Of a stretch of DNA of 64,000 nt, positions 14,435-23,989 are shown one piece after another. The position numbers were made by a program, and so were the translations under genes. How positions within the stretch are numbered: the stretch's first letter is position 1; each line of letters starts with the position of its first letter. Under the pieces are notes generated by a model, which made no database searches, was not told where the DNA came from, and saw nothing but the letters and a program-made list of their open reading frames with translations. Source of the DNA: Dorea sp. 5-2 (GTDB lineage Bacteria; Bacillota; Clostridia; Lachnospirales; Lachnospiraceae); the NCBI RefSeq assembly GCF_000403455.2, contig NZ_KE159748.1, forward strand, positions 317,523-381,522. The letters are read 5' to 3'.

Positions 14435-16294
14435 ATGGCAAAGCAGACGAAGAATTATAATCAGAAGAATCATCAGAAAAAATTTTCAACATTTATGCAG
14501 AAAAAGCTAGTATTGCTGTTCATGGCGATTATACTAGCTTTTGTTATCTTAGTGCTGAGGATCACGTATATCAATGCTTCCAACGGTTCCAGCTATACGA
14601 AGGTGGTCCTTGACCAGCAGCAGTATAACAGCAGGATCATACCGTTCAAGCGGGGCGATATCGTAGACCGCAACGGAACGAAGATCGCGACAAGCGAACG
14701 GGTGTATAATGTGATCCTAGACGTGGAGGTAATGCTCAGTAACAAGGATTATATAGAGCCTACCATCGGAGTACTGAAGGAATGTTTTGGGATTGAAGAA
14801 GAGAAGGTCAGGACAATTATAGATGAGAGCCCGTCCAGCAGATACAGTATTCTTATGAAAGGGATAGATTATGAGACGGCGCAGAAGTTCGATCAGATCG
14901 ACGGAGACGAAGAGAATTATCCGAATGTTAAGGGGATATGGTTGGAGGACGATTATATCCGGAGATATCCGTATAATACTCTTGCCAGCGACGTCATCGG
15001 ATTCACGGTGAACGGCAATCTTGGGAGCAACGGGATAGAGGCGGCGTATAATTCGATCCTGAATGGAGCGGACGGAAGAGAATATGGGTATCTGGACGAA
15101 GATTCGACCTTTGCGAGGACGGTGAAAGAGCCGGACAATGGGAATACGGTAGTATCTACCATAGATCTTCAGGTACAGAGTATTGTGGAGAAGCATATTC
15201 TTGCATTTAACGAGACGTACAGGAATGGATATACGCCGGGAGAAGGCAGTAAGACGACGGCAGTCGTCGTGATGAATCCGCAGAATGGAGAGATCCTGGC
15301 GGAGGCGTCTTATCCGAATTATGATCTGAACCAGCCAAGGGATCTGACGAGATATTATACGGAAGAAGAGATCGCGGCAATGTCAGATGAGGAGAAGATC
15401 GAGAAATACAATCAGCTCTGGAATAATTTCTGTGTCAGTGAGTTCTATGAGCCGGGCTCTACGTTTAAACCATTTACCATAGCGGCGGGGTTGGAGATGG
15501 GAGTCCTGACCGGAGAGGAAGGTTATACATGCGGAGGGATGCTCCATATCGGAGATCATGATATCCACTGCAGTAATCGGCAGGGGCACGGCGCGCAGTC
15601 GCTTAAGCGGTCCCTGGAGAATTCCTGTAACGTAGCTTTGATGAATATCGGGCAGTCGATCGGGAAAGAAGAATTCTGCAGGTATCAGAAGCTTTTTGGG
15701 TTCGGAGAATACACAGGGATCGATCTGCCGGGCGAGGCGCTGGGACTCTTATATAATGCGGAAGATATGGATCCCGCAAGCCTGGCGACCAATTCCTTCG
15801 GGCAGAACTTTAATGTGACGATGACACAGCTTACGGCGGCATTCTGTGCGCTGATCAACGGAGGGGATTACTATAAGCCTCATGTGGTGAGACAGATCTG
15901 GGATGAGAACGGGAACCTGATAGAGAATAAGAATCCCACATTGCTTAAGAGGACGATCTCTAAGGAGACCTGCGATATCATCAAAGACTATATGCTCGGA
16001 GTCGTACAGGAAGGAACCGGCGCGAAGGCGGCGGTTGAAGGGTATGACGTGGGCGGAAAGACCGGGACGGCAGAGAAGCAGCCGCGGGGGAACGGGAAAT
16101 ATCTTGTGTCATTTATCGGGTATGCTCCGCAGGAGAATCCGGAGGTGGTGGTATACGCCGTCATTGACGAGCCCAATGTGGCGGAGCAGGCGTCCAGTTC
16201 TTATGCCATGCAGCTTGCTTCTGACATTATGAAGGAGATATTCCCGTATCTTGGAGTTAAGAAGTCGGCGGCAAAGGAGGATAACGCGGGCTGA
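14435..16294 (+). CDS. Division-type class B penicillin-binding protein (PBP2/FtsI-like)
   Basis: A 619-residue class B PBP. One N-terminal membrane anchor (about residues 22-42), a PBP dimerisation domain beginning at RGDIVDRNGTKIATS, then a transpeptidase domain with the three active-site boxes: SxxK in GSTFKP, SxN in ENSCN and KTG in GGKTGTAEK. It cross-links septal peptidoglycan with its SEDS partner. No PASTA repeats follow. ATG 14435 is 11 bases after the ftsL stop with a weak site (aacaggtg); the frame opens further upstream inside ftsL but lacks a better start. Confidence 0.88.
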   Translation: MAKQTKNYNQKNHQKKFSTFMQKKLVLLFMAIILAFVILVLRITYINASNGSSYTKVVLDQQQYNSRIIPFKRGDIVDRNGTKIATSERVYNVILDVEVMLSNKDYIEPTIGVLKECFGIEEEKVRTIIDESPSSRYSILMKGIDYETAQKFDQIDGDEENYPNVKGIWLEDDYIRRYPYNTLASDVIGFTVNGNLGSNGIEAAYNSILNGADGREYGYLDEDSTFARTVKEPDNGNTVVSTIDLQVQSIVEKHILAFNETYRNGYTPGEGSKTTAVVVMNPQNGEILAEASYPNYDLNQPRDLTRYYTEEEIAAMSDEEKIEKYNQLWNNFCVSEFYEPGSTFKPFTIAAGLEMGVLTGEEGYTCGGMLHIGDHDIHCSNRQGHGAQSLKRSLENSCNVALMNIGQSIGKEEFCRYQKLFGFGEYTGIDLPGEALGLLYNAEDMDPASLATNSFGQNFNVTMTQLTAAFCALINGGDYYKPHVVRQIWDENGNLIENKNPTLLKRTISKETCDIIKDYMLGVVQEGTGAKAAVEGYDVGGKTGTAEKQPRGNGKYLVSFIGYAPQENPEVVVYAVIDEPNVAEQASSSYAMQLASDIMKEIFPYLGVKKSAAKEDNAG

Positions 16295-16328
16295 TTGCGT
16301 ACAGGTTTATAACAGATAGGATTCATAA

Positions 16329-16378
16329 CCTTGCAGAAGTTATAATAAATTATTAAAAATAGCTTCTGTGAGGTTTTT
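16329..16378 (+). terminator. Hairpin between the two PBP genes (terminator or attenuator)
   Basis: An 11-bp stem, ccttgcagaag (16329-16339) / cttctgtgagg (16363-16373) with two G-T pairs, a 23-base AT-rich loop and ttttta afterwards. It could lower or uncouple expression of the downstream SpoVD-like gene. Confidence 0.5.
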
Positions 16379-16384
16379 ATAATT

Positions 16385-18109
16385 ATGAAGAATAAGACAT
16401 ATAATAAGAGAAAGATCCTGGTCGTATTCGTCTGCGCCGCAGCGGTCATCCTGGCGTTGGTGGGAAGGCTTGTCTATCTGATGGTCTTTGACGCAGAATA
16501 TTATCAGAAGAAGGCAGAGGACTTACATGAGCGGGAGAGGGACATTAAGGCGGCGAGAGGAGAGATCCTGGACGCAAAGGGAGAGGTACTGGCGACCAAT
16601 AAGACAGTATGTACGATATCGGTGATCCACAGCCAGGTCAGAGAACCGGAGAAGGTGGTAAAGGCGCTGGCGGAAGCGCTTGAGATGGATGAGGATACCG
16701 TACGCCGAAAGGTAGAGAAAGTGTCCTCGATGGAGCGTATTAAGACGAATGTAGAGAAGGCGACCGGTGATACGATCCGCAATATGGAGCTGGACGGAGT
16801 GAAGGTGGACGAAGACTTCAAGAGATATTATCCGCACAATGAACTTGCGTCTAAGGTCCTGGGGTTCACCGGAGGAGATAACCAGGGGATCATCGGACTA
16901 GAGGTAAAGTATGAAAAATATCTGAAAGGGGTGGACGGCACCATACTGACTACGACGGACGCAAGAGGGATTGAACTGGAAGGCGTTGCGGAGGACCGGC
17001 TGGAGCCGAAGGCAGGCAATACGCTGCAGATCAGCCTGGATTATAATATCCAGATGTACGCGCAGCAGATGGCGGAGAAGGTGATGGAAGAGAAGCAGGC
17101 GGAAAAAGTAGGGATCCTGCTGATGAATCCGCAGAACGGAGAGATCCTTGCCATGGTCAATGTCCCGGAGTTTGATCTGAACGATCCGTTTACCCTGAAT
17201 ACAGGCGAAGACAGCGAGAATATGCCGGATGATAAAAAGCAGGATGCATTGAACCAGATGTGGCGGAACGGATGCATCAACGATACCTATGAGCCGGGAT
17301 CTACTTTTAAGATCATTACGGCGTCGGCATGTCTGGAGGCGGGTGCAGTGAAGCTTGAAGATCAGTTCAGCTGTCCGGGATACCGGGTAGTGGAAGACCG
17401 CAAGATCAGATGCCATAAAGTGGGAGGACACGGCGGGGAGACGTTCATCCAGGGGATACAGAATTCCTGCAATCCGGTCTTTATTGATATCGGGCTTAGG
17501 TTGGGCGTGGAGGATTTCTATCATTATTTTCGCCAGTTCGGATTGATGGACATGACGGGGGTTGACTTGCCGGGAGAAGCGGGCACGATCATGCACAAGA
17601 AGGAGAATGTGGGACTTGTGGAGCTTGCGACCATGAGTTTTGGACAGTCTTTCCAGGTGACGCCGATGCAGATGGCGACGACGGTCAGCTCTCTGGTGAA
17701 CGGAGGCAGAAGAGTCACTCCGCATTTTGGCGTAAGAGTATTGGACAGTGAAGGAAAAGAAGTGGAAAAGTTCCGGTACGAAGAAAAGAAGAATATTGTA
17801 TCAGAGGAAACATCCGCCACGATGCGTATGCTTCTTGAAAGCGTAGTGTCGGAAGGGTCCGGAAAGAATGCATACATAGAAGGCTATGAGATCGGAGGGA
17901 AGACGGCAACTTCGCAGACATTGCCAAGGAGCGCCAACCGGTATATCTCCTCCTTCATCGGATTCGCGCCTGCGGACGATCCGCAGGTATTGGGAATGTG
18001 TGTCATCTATGATCCGCAGGGGGTATATTACGGAGGAACGATCGCGGCGCCTGTGGTAAGAAATATATTTGAGAGTATATTACCCTATCTTGGCATTGAA
18101 AAAGAGTAG
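16385..18109 (+). CDS. spoVD: SpoVD-like class B penicillin-binding protein
   Basis: A 574-residue class B PBP with an anchor at about residues 11-34, dimerisation domain (RGEILDAKGEVLATN) and transpeptidase domain: GSTFKI and QNSCN boxes. The third box reads GGKTATSQTLPR, so KTA replaces the usual KTG. SpoVD makes spore cortex peptidoglycan in Bacillus, where it also follows the division PBP in this cluster; the division or spore role here is inferred from position. It sits after a possible attenuator hairpin and before mraY. ATG 16385 comes 7 bases after that hairpin with only a weak ribosome site (gaggttttt). C-terminus ends without PASTA domains. Confidence 0.78.
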   Translation: MKNKTYNKRKILVVFVCAAAVILALVGRLVYLMVFDAEYYQKKAEDLHERERDIKAARGEILDAKGEVLATNKTVCTISVIHSQVREPEKVVKALAEALEMDEDTVRRKVEKVSSMERIKTNVEKATGDTIRNMELDGVKVDEDFKRYYPHNELASKVLGFTGGDNQGIIGLEVKYEKYLKGVDGTILTTTDARGIELEGVAEDRLEPKAGNTLQISLDYNIQMYAQQMAEKVMEEKQAEKVGILLMNPQNGEILAMVNVPEFDLNDPFTLNTGEDSENMPDDKKQDALNQMWRNGCINDTYEPGSTFKIITASACLEAGAVKLEDQFSCPGYRVVEDRKIRCHKVGGHGGETFIQGIQNSCNPVFIDIGLRLGVEDFYHYFRQFGLMDMTGVDLPGEAGTIMHKKENVGLVELATMSFGQSFQVTPMQMATTVSSLVNGGRRVTPHFGVRVLDSEGKEVEKFRYEEKKNIVSEETSATMRMLLESVVSEGSGKNAYIEGYEIGGKTATSQTLPRSANRYISSFIGFAPADDPQVLGMCVIYDPQGVYYGGTIAAPVVRNIFESILPYLGIEKE

Positions 18110-18207
18110 GAAATGAAGTATACTAAACGGTGGTGAATCTGACTTCCGTAAGAATACTTAAGGTTAAGCTGTAGAAGAAATAACGAAAGAGACAAAGAGG
18201 TGGATAT

Positions 18208-19164
18208 ATGGATTATAAAGTTTTTATTCCGGTATTGATTGCATTTATGCTGAGCGTGATCATGGGGCCTTTGATCATTCCGGTGCTCAGGAGACTGAAG
18301 ATGGGACAGACAGAGCGGGAAGACGGCGTGAAGTCCCATCTTAAGAAGGCGGGTACGCCGACCATGGGAGGGGTGATCATTCTTCTTAGTGTCGTGGTCA
18401 CGTCTGTATTCTATATCGGCGATTATCCGAAGATCATCCCGATCCTGTTCGTGACGCTGGGATTTGGCATGATCGGTTTTCTGGATGATTATCTCAAGGT
18501 AGTCATGAGACGGTCAGACGGATTGTATCCGAAACAGAAGATGGCGCTTCAGATCGTGGTCACTGCGGTATTCGCGTTTTATATGGTGAAGTTCACAGAT
18601 GTGTCTTTAGCCATGCTGATCCCGTTTACCGGAGGGAAATACTGGAATATCGGATGGCTTGCGATCCCCGTTATGTTTTTCGCAGTCATAGGAACTGTGA
18701 ACGGAGTGAACTTTACAGACGGCCTGGATGGACTGGCATCCAGTGTGACAGTACTGGTTGCGACGTTCTTTACGGTGGTTGCGATCGGAACCGGAAGCGG
18801 GATAGAGCCGGTGACTTGTGCCGTGGTGGGCGCGCTGCTTGGATTTCTCCTTTTTAATGTTTATCCGGCAAGTGTGTTCATGGGGGATACGGGTTCTCTG
18901 GCGCTTGGGGGATTCGTGGCGTCTACGGCGTATATGCTTCAGATGCCGGTATTTATCATCATCGTAGGTATGATCTATCTGGTAGAAGTACTGTCTGTCA
19001 TGATACAGGTGACATATTTTAAGAAGACGGGCGGCAAGCGTATCTTTAAGATGGCGCCGATCCATCATCATTTTGAGCTGTGCGGGTGGTCGGAGACGAG
19101 AGTAGTGGCAGTATTTTCTATTATCACGGCTATATTCTGCCTGGTCGCGTTGATGGCAATGTAG
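18208..19164 (+). CDS. mraY: Phospho-N-acetylmuramoyl-pentapeptide transferase MraY
   Basis: A 318-residue polytopic membrane enzyme that makes lipid I from UDP-MurNAc-pentapeptide and undecaprenyl phosphate. Key motifs: GFLDDYLK (Mg-binding Asp pair), NFTDGLDGLAS, FMGDTGSLALGG and the PIHHHFE box. About ten membrane segments. Start ATG 18208 follows agaggtggatat. The cluster continues into murD 15 bases later. murF, which often precedes mraY, is absent. Confidence 0.95.
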   Translation: MDYKVFIPVLIAFMLSVIMGPLIIPVLRRLKMGQTEREDGVKSHLKKAGTPTMGGVIILLSVVVTSVFYIGDYPKIIPILFVTLGFGMIGFLDDYLKVVMRRSDGLYPKQKMALQIVVTAVFAFYMVKFTDVSLAMLIPFTGGKYWNIGWLAIPVMFFAVIGTVNGVNFTDGLDGLASSVTVLVATFFTVVAIGTGSGIEPVTCAVVGALLGFLLFNVYPASVFMGDTGSLALGGFVASTAYMLQMPVFIIIVGMIYLVEVLSVMIQVTYFKKTGGKRIFKMAPIHHHFELCGWSETRVVAVFSIITAIFCLVALMAM

Positions 19165-19179
19165 GAGGAAATTAGGAAG

Positions 19180-20532
19180 ATGGAAGTAGCAAAGAAGAAA
19201 GTTCTGGTATTTGGCATGGGGATCAGCGGGATCGGAGCAGCCGGATTATTAGAAGAACAGGGAGCGGAAGTGACGCTCTATGATGGCAATGAGAAACTGG
19301 AAGAAGAAAAGATCCGAGGGAAGCTTGGAGCCGGCAGTAAGGCGCAGATCGTGATCGGGGCATTTCCGGAAGAACTTCTGGATACGCTGGATATTGTGGT
19401 ATTGAGTCCCGGAGTCCCTGCGGATCTTCCGATCGTGGAGCAGATGCGGGAACGGGGAATCCTGGTCACGGGAGAGGTGGAGCTTGCCTACGAGTCCGGA
19501 AAAGGAGACGTGCTGGCGATCACCGGTACGAATGGAAAGACGACGACCACGGCGCTTCTCGGCGAGATCATGAAGAATTATCAGGACGATGTGTTCGTGG
19601 TGGGGAATATCGGCAATCCATATACGACGGCGGCGGGTAAGATGAGCGGCGGAAGTATTACGGTTGCGGAGATGAGCAGCTTCCAGTTGGAGACGATCAT
19701 TGATTTTCGCCCCAGGGTAAGCGCGATCTTGAACTTCACTCCGGATCATCTGAACCGGCATCACACCATGGAGGCATATGTCAGCGCCAAGAAGAATATC
19801 GCGAGGAACCAGACGGAAGATGATCACTGTATTCTGAATTATGAAGACAGGCTTACGAGAGAATTTGGTGAAAATATCAGGGCACAAGTTCTATATTTCA
19901 GCAGCCGGCGTAAACTAGAAAAGGGAATCTATCTGGAAGACGGCAGGATCATCTACAGAAATGACAAGGTTATAGAGATCTGCGATGTAAAAGATCTGAA
20001 CATATTGGGGCTTCATAATTATGAGAATGTGATGGCGGCAGCGGCCATGGCGCTTGTGTACGGCATACCGGCAGATATCGTCAGGAAGAGTGTGAAAGCA
20101 TTCAAGGGTGTGGAGCACAGGATCGAATATGTAACGGAAAAGAACGGGGTCGCATATTATAACGATTCCAAAGGAACGAACCCTGACGCCGCGATCAAAG
20201 GGATCCAGGCGATGAACCGGCCTACGGTACTGATCGGCGGGGGATATGACAAAGATTCTGTCTATACGGATTGGATCCGTAGTTTTGACGGGAAGGTTAA
20301 GCGGCTGATCCTGCTTGGAGCGACAAAGGAAAAGATCGCAAGTGACGCCAGAGCCTGCGGGTTCCATGATTTTGTGTTTGCGGATACGTTTGACGAAGCG
20401 GTGCTTGAAGCTTCGAAGGCTGCAAAGCCTGGAGACGCGGTCCTTTTGTCTCCGGCATGTGCAAGCTGGGATATGTTTCCAAGTTATGAGGTACGCGGAG
20501 AGAAGTTCAAAGAGATTGTAAATTCCTTATAA
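19180..20532 (+). CDS. murD: UDP-N-acetylmuramoylalanine-D-glutamate ligase MurD
   Basis: A 450-residue Mur ligase. N-terminal Rossmann domain (VLVFGMGISGIGAAGLLEEQ), ATP-binding P-loop TGTNGKTTTT at about 115-124, the central FTPDHLNRHHTMEAY and C-terminal NDSKGTNPDAA segments diagnostic of MurD. It adds D-Glu to UDP-MurNAc-L-Ala. Between mraY and ftsW in the usual order. ATG 19180 follows aggaggaaattagga. Confidence 0.95.
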   Translation: MEVAKKKVLVFGMGISGIGAAGLLEEQGAEVTLYDGNEKLEEEKIRGKLGAGSKAQIVIGAFPEELLDTLDIVVLSPGVPADLPIVEQMRERGILVTGEVELAYESGKGDVLAITGTNGKTTTTALLGEIMKNYQDDVFVVGNIGNPYTTAAGKMSGGSITVAEMSSFQLETIIDFRPRVSAILNFTPDHLNRHHTMEAYVSAKKNIARNQTEDDHCILNYEDRLTREFGENIRAQVLYFSSRRKLEKGIYLEDGRIIYRNDKVIEICDVKDLNILGLHNYENVMAAAAMALVYGIPADIVRKSVKAFKGVEHRIEYVTEKNGVAYYNDSKGTNPDAAIKGIQAMNRPTVLIGGGYDKDSVYTDWIRSFDGKVKRLILLGATKEKIASDARACGFHDFVFADTFDEAVLEASKAAKPGDAVLLSPACASWDMFPSYEVRGEKFKEIVNSL

Positions 20533-20545
20533 GGAGTGGCATATA

Positions 20546-21628
20546 TTGACTCAGTCTAATAACAGAAGGTATGATTATACGCTTCTTGCCGCACTGGCTC
20601 TTTTAGTGGTTATGGGACTTGTGATCCTGTACAGTACAAGTGCATATAACGGCGATGTGAAGTTCCATGATTCCTTTTACTATCTGAAGAAACAGGTATT
20701 TGCGACATCACTTGGGATTGCCGCATTGTTTGTGGCTGCCAATACGGATTATCATGTGTGGAGGCATGTGGCGGTACTGGGATATCTGACGGCGATACTT
20801 TTGTCGGTGGCAGTATTGTTCGTTGGAGATGAGATTAACGGGTCCAAAAGATGGCTGTCTTTAGGGCCTTTTTCTTTTCAGCCGTCGGAGTTTGCCAAAG
20901 TAGCCGTCATTCTCTTCCTGGCGCATATGGTAACGAAGAATGCAAAAGATATGGGAAAGATGCGGACGATGTTAAAGATCATGGTTATGATCCTTCCAAT
21001 CGTCGCCCTGGTTGGAGCCAGCAACTTAAGTACGGCGATCATCATCCTGGGGATTGGGGTCATCCTTATCTTTGTCGCCAGCCCTAAATATGGCCAGTTT
21101 GTATTTATGGGGCTTTTGGGGGTGGGATTTATGGCAATCTTCCTTGCGCTTGAGAGCTATCGCCTGGAGAGGCTTGCGATCTGGAGGAACCCGGAAGCCT
21201 ACGAGAAGGGGTATCAGACGCTGCAGGGTCTGTATGCCATCGGTTCCGGCGGGTTATTCGGCAGAGGGCTCGGGCAGAGCATCCAGAAGCTTGGCTTTGT
21301 CCCGGAGGCGCAGAATGATATGATATTTTCGATCATCTGTGAGGAATTAGGACTATTTGGCGCCGGGTTTGTCCTGATCCTTTTCCTGATCCTGATATGG
21401 AGGTTCTTCGTGATCGCAACTCACGCAGGTGATCTGTTCGGGGCGCTTATTGCAGCCGGAGCCATGGGGCACATGATGATACAGGTGATCCTGAATATTG
21501 CGGTGGTCACGAATACGATCCCCAATACAGGGATCACGCTGCCGTTCATCAGTTACGGCGGTACTTCTGTTGTATTCCTTCTCGTGGAAATGGGGCTTGT
21601 GTTAAGTGTGTCGTCTCTGGTAAAATAG
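20546..21628 (+). CDS. ftsW: FtsW/SpoVE family lipid II polymerase (SEDS)
   Basis: A 360-residue SEDS protein with GLVILYSTSAYN, NGSKRWL, FQPSEFAK, GSGGLFGRGLGQS, NDMIFSIICEELG and NTGITLPFISYGGT, the motifs shared with the gene at 9533. It starts at TTG 20546, supported by aaggag nine bases upstream (20531-20536) at the end of murD. Place in the cluster (after murD) is that of ftsW/spoVE. It should work with one of the two PBPs upstream. It lacks the 40-residue basic N-terminal extension of the other copy. Confidence 0.9.
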   Translation: MTQSNNRRYDYTLLAALALLVVMGLVILYSTSAYNGDVKFHDSFYYLKKQVFATSLGIAALFVAANTDYHVWRHVAVLGYLTAILLSVAVLFVGDEINGSKRWLSLGPFSFQPSEFAKVAVILFLAHMVTKNAKDMGKMRTMLKIMVMILPIVALVGASNLSTAIIILGIGVILIFVASPKYGQFVFMGLLGVGFMAIFLALESYRLERLAIWRNPEAYEKGYQTLQGLYAIGSGGLFGRGLGQSIQKLGFVPEAQNDMIFSIICEELGLFGAGFVLILFLILIWRFFVIATHAGDLFGALIAAGAMGHMMIQVILNIAVVTNTIPNTGITLPFISYGGTSVVFLLVEMGLVLSVSSLVK

Positions 21629-21655
21629 GGGAAAAGAGACAGGGAGTATAAAGAT

Positions 21656-22465
21656 ATGGGAAGATACCGGGAAAAGGAGAGAGAGGGAGAAGAACCAAGG
21701 CCAAGGCGGAAGAAGAAGTCGCATAAGATATATGCCTTTTTCGTGCTGTTCTTGGGATGTGTCATAATAATCGTTGCGGTTTTTCTGTTGTTCTATGTTC
21801 AGAAGATCACTGTGAAAGGGAATGAATACACGACGGAGCAGGAGATCATAGAGGCGGTACGCAATGACAGATATTCTGTAAATACCTTATACATACTGGG
21901 GAAATACGCCCTAGGGAAAGGGGAAGTACCGCCTTGTCTTCAACGGATGAAAGTCCGTATGGAAGCGCCCTGGAGCCTCCGGGTGACCGTAGAAGAGAAA
22001 CCCATCGCCGGGTACATACAGAATGGAGAGAAATACGCTTATTTTGATAAGGAGGGGCTTGTCGTCTTCGAATCGGCAGCGCTGATCGAGGGGCTTCCGT
22101 ATATCGAGGGGATTGACGTGGGGGAGATCAAGCTGTATCAGCGCCTGAAGAGTGATGATACGAGGATATTTGAGCAGATCCTGGAGGCTTCTAAGGAAGC
22201 GGCGAAATATGAATTGTCCTCGGCAAAGATCGTCTGTGAGGGAGACGAGATCTGCCTGGATATCGGTAAGATCAGAGTATGCCTCGGAAAGAATGTCTCG
22301 GCGGAGCAGATGGCGCAGGTTCCGCCGATCCTTGAGAAACTGGGAGGAAGAGAAGGGATCCTGCATCTGGAAAATTATTCTGAGATGAGAGGGACGATCA
22401 CATTCGAGGCGGCAGACCAGGCGGGCGCAGATGCGCAGCAGGCAGTGCAGCCGGAGGCTCAATAG
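21656..22465 (+). CDS. ftsQ: Cell division protein FtsQ/DivIB
   Basis: A 269-residue bitopic protein: a 23-residue very basic N-terminus, one membrane segment (about 25-46), then a POTRA-type domain (VQKITVKGNEYTTEQEIIEA) and a beta domain (LRVTVEEKPIAGYIQNGEKY). It bridges divisome proteins at the septum. The C-terminus has a short Ala/Gln-rich tail. murG, often located before this gene, is not found. Last gene of the dcw operon before the separate ftsZ promoter. Confidence 0.88.
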   Translation: MGRYREKEREGEEPRPRRKKKSHKIYAFFVLFLGCVIIIVAVFLLFYVQKITVKGNEYTTEQEIIEAVRNDRYSVNTLYILGKYALGKGEVPPCLQRMKVRMEAPWSLRVTVEEKPIAGYIQNGEKYAYFDKEGLVVFESAALIEGLPYIEGIDVGEIKLYQRLKSDDTRIFEQILEASKEAAKYELSSAKIVCEGDEICLDIGKIRVCLGKNVSAEQMAQVPPILEKLGGREGILHLENYSEMRGTITFEAADQAGADAQQAVQPEAQ

Positions 22466-22504
22466 CCTGTGATCAAGAAAAATAAGAAAAATAGAGAAAT
22501 TCTA

Positions 22505-22533
22505 TTGATATTTTGTACAAAAGTCTTTATTAT
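22505..22533 (+). promoter_or_regulatory. Sigma-A promoter of ftsZ
   Basis: ttgata (22505-22510), 17-base spacer, tattat (22528-22533), about 90 bases upstream of the TTG start. The region 22466-22620 has no other gene. Confidence 0.55.
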
Positions 22534-22620
22534 ATAGTATATATGGCAAAAAGGGCATTTCATTTGCTTTATGTATGGGATGTATAATATATAATAAGGA
22601 TAACAAAGGAGGAGAAACCC

Positions 22621-23859
22621 TTGCTAGAAATTAAAACGAATGAATCAGAAGCAGCGGCGAAGATAATTGTTGTTGGAGTCGGCGGCGGCGGTAACAACGC
22701 CGTGAACCGAATGATTGATGAACAGATTGCCGGTGTTGAGTTTATTGCTATTAATACAGATAAGCAGGCATTACAGCTGTGCAAGGCGCCGACGCTTATG
22801 CAGATCGGCGAGAAGATCACGAAAGGGCTTGGAGCAGGAGCAAGGCCGGAGATCGGTGAGAAGGCTGCGGAAGAGAGCGCTGAAGAAGTGTCATCCGCGC
22901 TGAAGGGCGCGGATATGGTATTCGTAACCTGTGGTATGGGCGGCGGAACCGGAACAGGCGCCACGCCTGTGGTCGCGAAGATAGCGAAGGAGCAGGGCGC
23001 CCTGACGGTCGGTGTTGTGACGAAGCCTTTTAGGTTTGAGTCCAAGACACGTATGAATAATGCGCTGTCAGGAATCGAGAAGTTAAAAGAGAGTGTGGAT
23101 ACGCTGATCGTTATCCCGAATGATAAATTGCTTGAAGTGGTGGACAGGCGTACTACGATGCCGGAGGCTCTTAAGAAGGCGGACGAGGTATTGCAGCAGG
23201 GTATCCAGGGCATTACAGACCTGATCAATGTACCGGCGCTGATCAACCTTGACTTTGCCGATGTCCAGACTGTTATGACGGACAAGGGTATCGCGCATAT
23301 CGGTATCGGACAGGGCCGCGGCGACGATAAGGCGCTTGAGGCTGTTAAGCAGGCGGTTTCCAGTCCGCTGCTTGAGACAACGATCGCCGGCGCGTCACAC
23401 GTGATCATTAACGTATCCGGTGATATCACGCTGATGGATGCTTCTGATGCGGCGGAGTATGTACAGGATCTTGCCGGTGAGGATGCGAATATTATCTTCG
23501 GTGCGATGTACGATGATGCCAGAACCGATGAAGCGACGATCACGGTGATCGCCACAGGGCTTCACAATGTGGGCGGCAGCGCCTCCAAGCTGAAGTCACG
23601 GTTGGAGACGCCGAGGAACGGCGCGATGGCTCACGGCGCTGCGGGCATGCAGGGAGTCGGATATGACAGAGGCATGCAGGCAGGCGGACAGGTTTCTCCG
23701 AGATTGGATTTTGGAATGGCGGCGCCGAAGAGCAGCGGAGCTGCGGCGATGCCGAGACGTCCGGTGGGAGGAACGGCTCCAACCCTGGATACCCCAAGGA
23801 CGCCGGTCAGCAAGGTAAAAGAGCAGTCCATTAAGATACCGGATTTCTTTAAGAAGTAA
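22621..23859 (+). CDS. ftsZ: Cell division GTPase FtsZ
   Basis: A 412-residue tubulin homologue. The GTP-binding glycine loop GGGTGTG is at residues 107-113, the N-terminal [15 protein letters not shown] and the T7-loop region NVDFADV-like ([11 protein letters not shown]) complete the GTPase. The variable linker (about 325-400) is Gly/Ala/Pro-rich and the conserved C-terminal peptide IKIPDFFKK recruits FtsA/SepF-type partners. Translation starts at TTG 22621 behind a very strong aaaggaggag. A terminator follows at 23891. Confidence 0.97.
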   Translation: MLEIKTNESEAAAKIIVVGVGGGGNNAVNRMIDEQIAGVEFIAINTDKQALQLCKAPTLMQIGEKITKGLGAGARPEIGEKAAEESAEEVSSALKGADMVFVTCGMGGGTGTGATPVVAKIAKEQGALTVGVVTKPFRFESKTRMNNALSGIEKLKESVDTLIVIPNDKLLEVVDRRTTMPEALKKADEVLQQGIQGITDLINVPALINLDFADVQTVMTDKGIAHIGIGQGRGDDKALEAVKQAVSSPLLETTIAGASHVIINVSGDITLMDASDAAEYVQDLAGEDANIIFGAMYDDARTDEATITVIATGLHNVGGSASKLKSRLETPRNGAMAHGAAGMQGVGYDRGMQAGGQVSPRLDFGMAAPKSSGAAAMPRRPVGGTAPTLDTPRTPVSKVKEQSIKIPDFFKK

Positions 23860-23890
23860 GATAGCTGCAGATAGATTGTACAGATAGATT

Positions 23891-23921
23891 CGGACACTGG
23901 CAGAGTGTCCGGGTCTTTTTG
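23891..23921 (+). terminator. ftsZ terminator
   Basis: Stem cggacact (23891-23898) / agtgtccg (23904-23911), then ggtcttttt. It lies 31 bases after the ftsZ stop. Confidence 0.8.
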
Positions 23922-23989
23922 TAGTTATATGAATGAAACTTATCTGTATTACCTTCGTTTTACAAAAGCCTCTCTTTTTCGAGCAGATC

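Noticed and set aside
16898..17725. Long minus-strand open frame opposite spoVD
   Set aside because: Antisense to a clear PBP domain; no recognisable motif.
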